In this document: positions 42,574-43,317 of the stretch, in pieces
Layout: the number at the start of each line of letters is the position of its first letter
How positions within the stretch are numbered: position 1 is the first letter of the stretch
From: Desulfobulbaceae bacterium
GTDB lineage: Bacteria; Bacteroidota; Ignavibacteria; Kapaibacteriales; UBA2268
Reading direction: 5' to 3'
NCBI GenBank assembly: GCA_018335795.1
Contig: JAGXRP010000063.1
Coordinates: forward strand, 1 to 43,317
Length of the DNA: 43,317 nucleotides
Made by a program: the position numbers and the translations under genes
The notes under the pieces: model-generated
The model's input: the letters and a program-made list of their open reading frames with translations, nothing else
The model's database searches: none
Told to the model about the DNA's origin: nothing

Positions 42574-43317
42574 ATGAAAAGAGCATTTTTATTATTAGCT
42601 GTTGCAATGCTGTATTGCAGCACAACACTGGCTCAAGAGCCTGAACCAGACCCTTTGGTGTGGAAAAAGCACATTGGGGGTGAGATAAGTACAGTTAAGT
42701 TTAGCCCTGATGGACAATATATTTATGTGCTGTCCAAAGGGTTCAAACCCATGAAATTACTGACGGAAAATGGAGACATACTGAGGGAATACGAAGGTTT
42801 CAAACTGACTTTTAACACATATAACGAGAATATGGATATTTCAAACGATGGTAGCAGGTTATTTGCAGCTGATACAGGAAATACTGTTCATGTTTGGGAC
42901 ACAGAAACTGGTGAACTAATTAAAACCTTAGATGCAGGTTATAAATCTTGGAACATACCAGATTGTATTGCGTTGTCTGTCTCTGAGCGTTACATAGCAG
43001 TTTATGTGTGGTATAGAATTTATGATTCACCCATGAGTGAATCTATTAGTGCGATTCATATTTGGGATGTAAATACATACGAAAAAATAACGACATTCGT
43101 ACCGCAATACCCAACAAAATTGCATACTATTAAATTTTCTGATGATGGTAGGTTTTTAGCTATAACATATGTTCCATTTACTAATGATGCTGAAAGTGAA
43201 ACAGGAACTATTTTGTACAACAGCGGCACTTGGGATTTTTACGGGTCTTTTTGGGGACATGAAGGTTATGCAACAAAATACGTTGCTTTCTCTCCCGATG
43301 GAACTAAGATGGCTACT
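42574..43317 (+). CDS. Secreted WD40 repeat protein, cut by window edge
   Basis: The frame starts at an ATG with AGGGAG about 7 bases upstream and is open for 248 codons to the right edge. Residues 1-20 are a signal peptide with likely cleavage after LAQ. The remainder contains WD40 blades, seen in ISTVKFSPDGQYIYVLS, NTVHVWDTETGELIKTLD, ISAIHIWDVNTYEKITTF, LHTIKFSDDGRFLAI and YVAFSPDGTKMAT. Such exported propellers in Bacteroidota often end in T9SS sorting domains, but the C-terminus is outside the window. It follows the terminator of the cDPGS-like gene, so it is a separate unit. Binding partner is unknown. Confidence 0.88.
   Translation, partial: MKRAFLLLAVAMLYCSTTLAQEPEPDPLVWKKHIGGEISTVKFSPDGQYIYVLSKGFKPMKLLTENGDILREYEGFKLTFNTYNENMDISNDGSRLFAADTGNTVHVWDTETGELIKTLDAGYKSWNIPDCIALSVSERYIAVYVWYRIYDSPMSESISAIHIWDVNTYEKITTFVPQYPTKLHTIKFSDDGRFLAITYVPFTNDAESETGTILYNSGTWDFYGSFWGHEGYATKYVAFSPDGTKMAT

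Noticed and set aside
42441-42644. 67-codon frame before the WD40 gene
   Set aside because: It overlaps the terminator and the true WD40 start in another frame. Its Phe-rich sequence comes from T-runs.
1-43317. CRISPR arrays, insertion sequences, prophage or integrase genes
   Set aside because: I saw no direct-repeat/spacer pattern, transposase, integrase or phage structural motif on either strand.

Overview
The window is about 43 kb of AT-rich bacterial chromosome. It most likely comes from the Bacteroidota/FCB group, possibly a Kapabacteria- or Ignavibacteria-like lineage. The evidence is as follows. Two secreted proteins end in type IX secretion (T9SS) sorting domains. Several promoters carry the Bacteroidota-type -7 element TAnnTTTG. 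SecA has the long insertion and N-terminus typical of that group. TTG starts and weak ribosome binding sites occur. The genus cannot be fixed from the sequence alone. There are no rRNA genes, insertion sequences, phage genes or CRISPR arrays. Most genes are housekeeping or metabolic.

Layout. 1-1216: a truncated lipoprotein, a gene-poor stretch and tRNA-Leu(CAG). 1282-4939 (+): alaS behind a palindrome-rich promoter, then an AI-2E family permease. 4940-7466 (-): a tryptophan 2,3-dioxygenase/kynureninase operon with its own promoter and a small membrane protein. 7488-12303 (-): a speB, OmpA/PD40, dapD, small membrane protein and MEMO (amrB) run. 12393-16794 (+): secA and queA, overlapping. 16804-18069 (-): an M16 peptidase. 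18238-20427 (+): an EF-G-II-type GTPase. 20515-24111 (+): a large T9SS cargo gene interrupted by an in-frame TGA. 24179-25357 (+): a small exosortase and a membrane partner. 25337-28853 (-): a three-gene membrane redox complex made of a four-cluster ferredoxin, an NrfD-type membrane subunit and a 13-haem cytochrome. 28990-32114 (-): a secreted endonuclease I and a TPR protein. 32170-39144 (-): an M29-like aminopeptidase, an MFSD1-like MFS transporter, PepD dipeptidase, a PqqD-like protein and a 737-residue KamA-type radical SAM protein. 39444-42469 (+): a second KamA-type enzyme and a cyclic-2,3-diphosphoglycerate-synthetase-like GTPase. 42574-end: a truncated secreted WD40 protein.

How the parts fit. 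TDO and kynureninase form a tryptophan-to-anthranilate route that lacks a visible formamidase. The ferredoxin/NrfD/multihaem set looks like an Hmc-type quinone-linked electron conduit without a catalytic subunit. The MFSD1-like carrier beside PepD suggests dipeptide uptake and cleavage. The PqqD-like protein next to an enlarged KamA-type radical SAM protein, with a second KamA-type gene divergent from it, is the least explained neighbourhood. The exosortase pair is the other candidate for an under-described system, because it sits in a T9SS-bearing genome away from any polysaccharide locus. All functional assignments rest on motif reading by eye. No database search was run.
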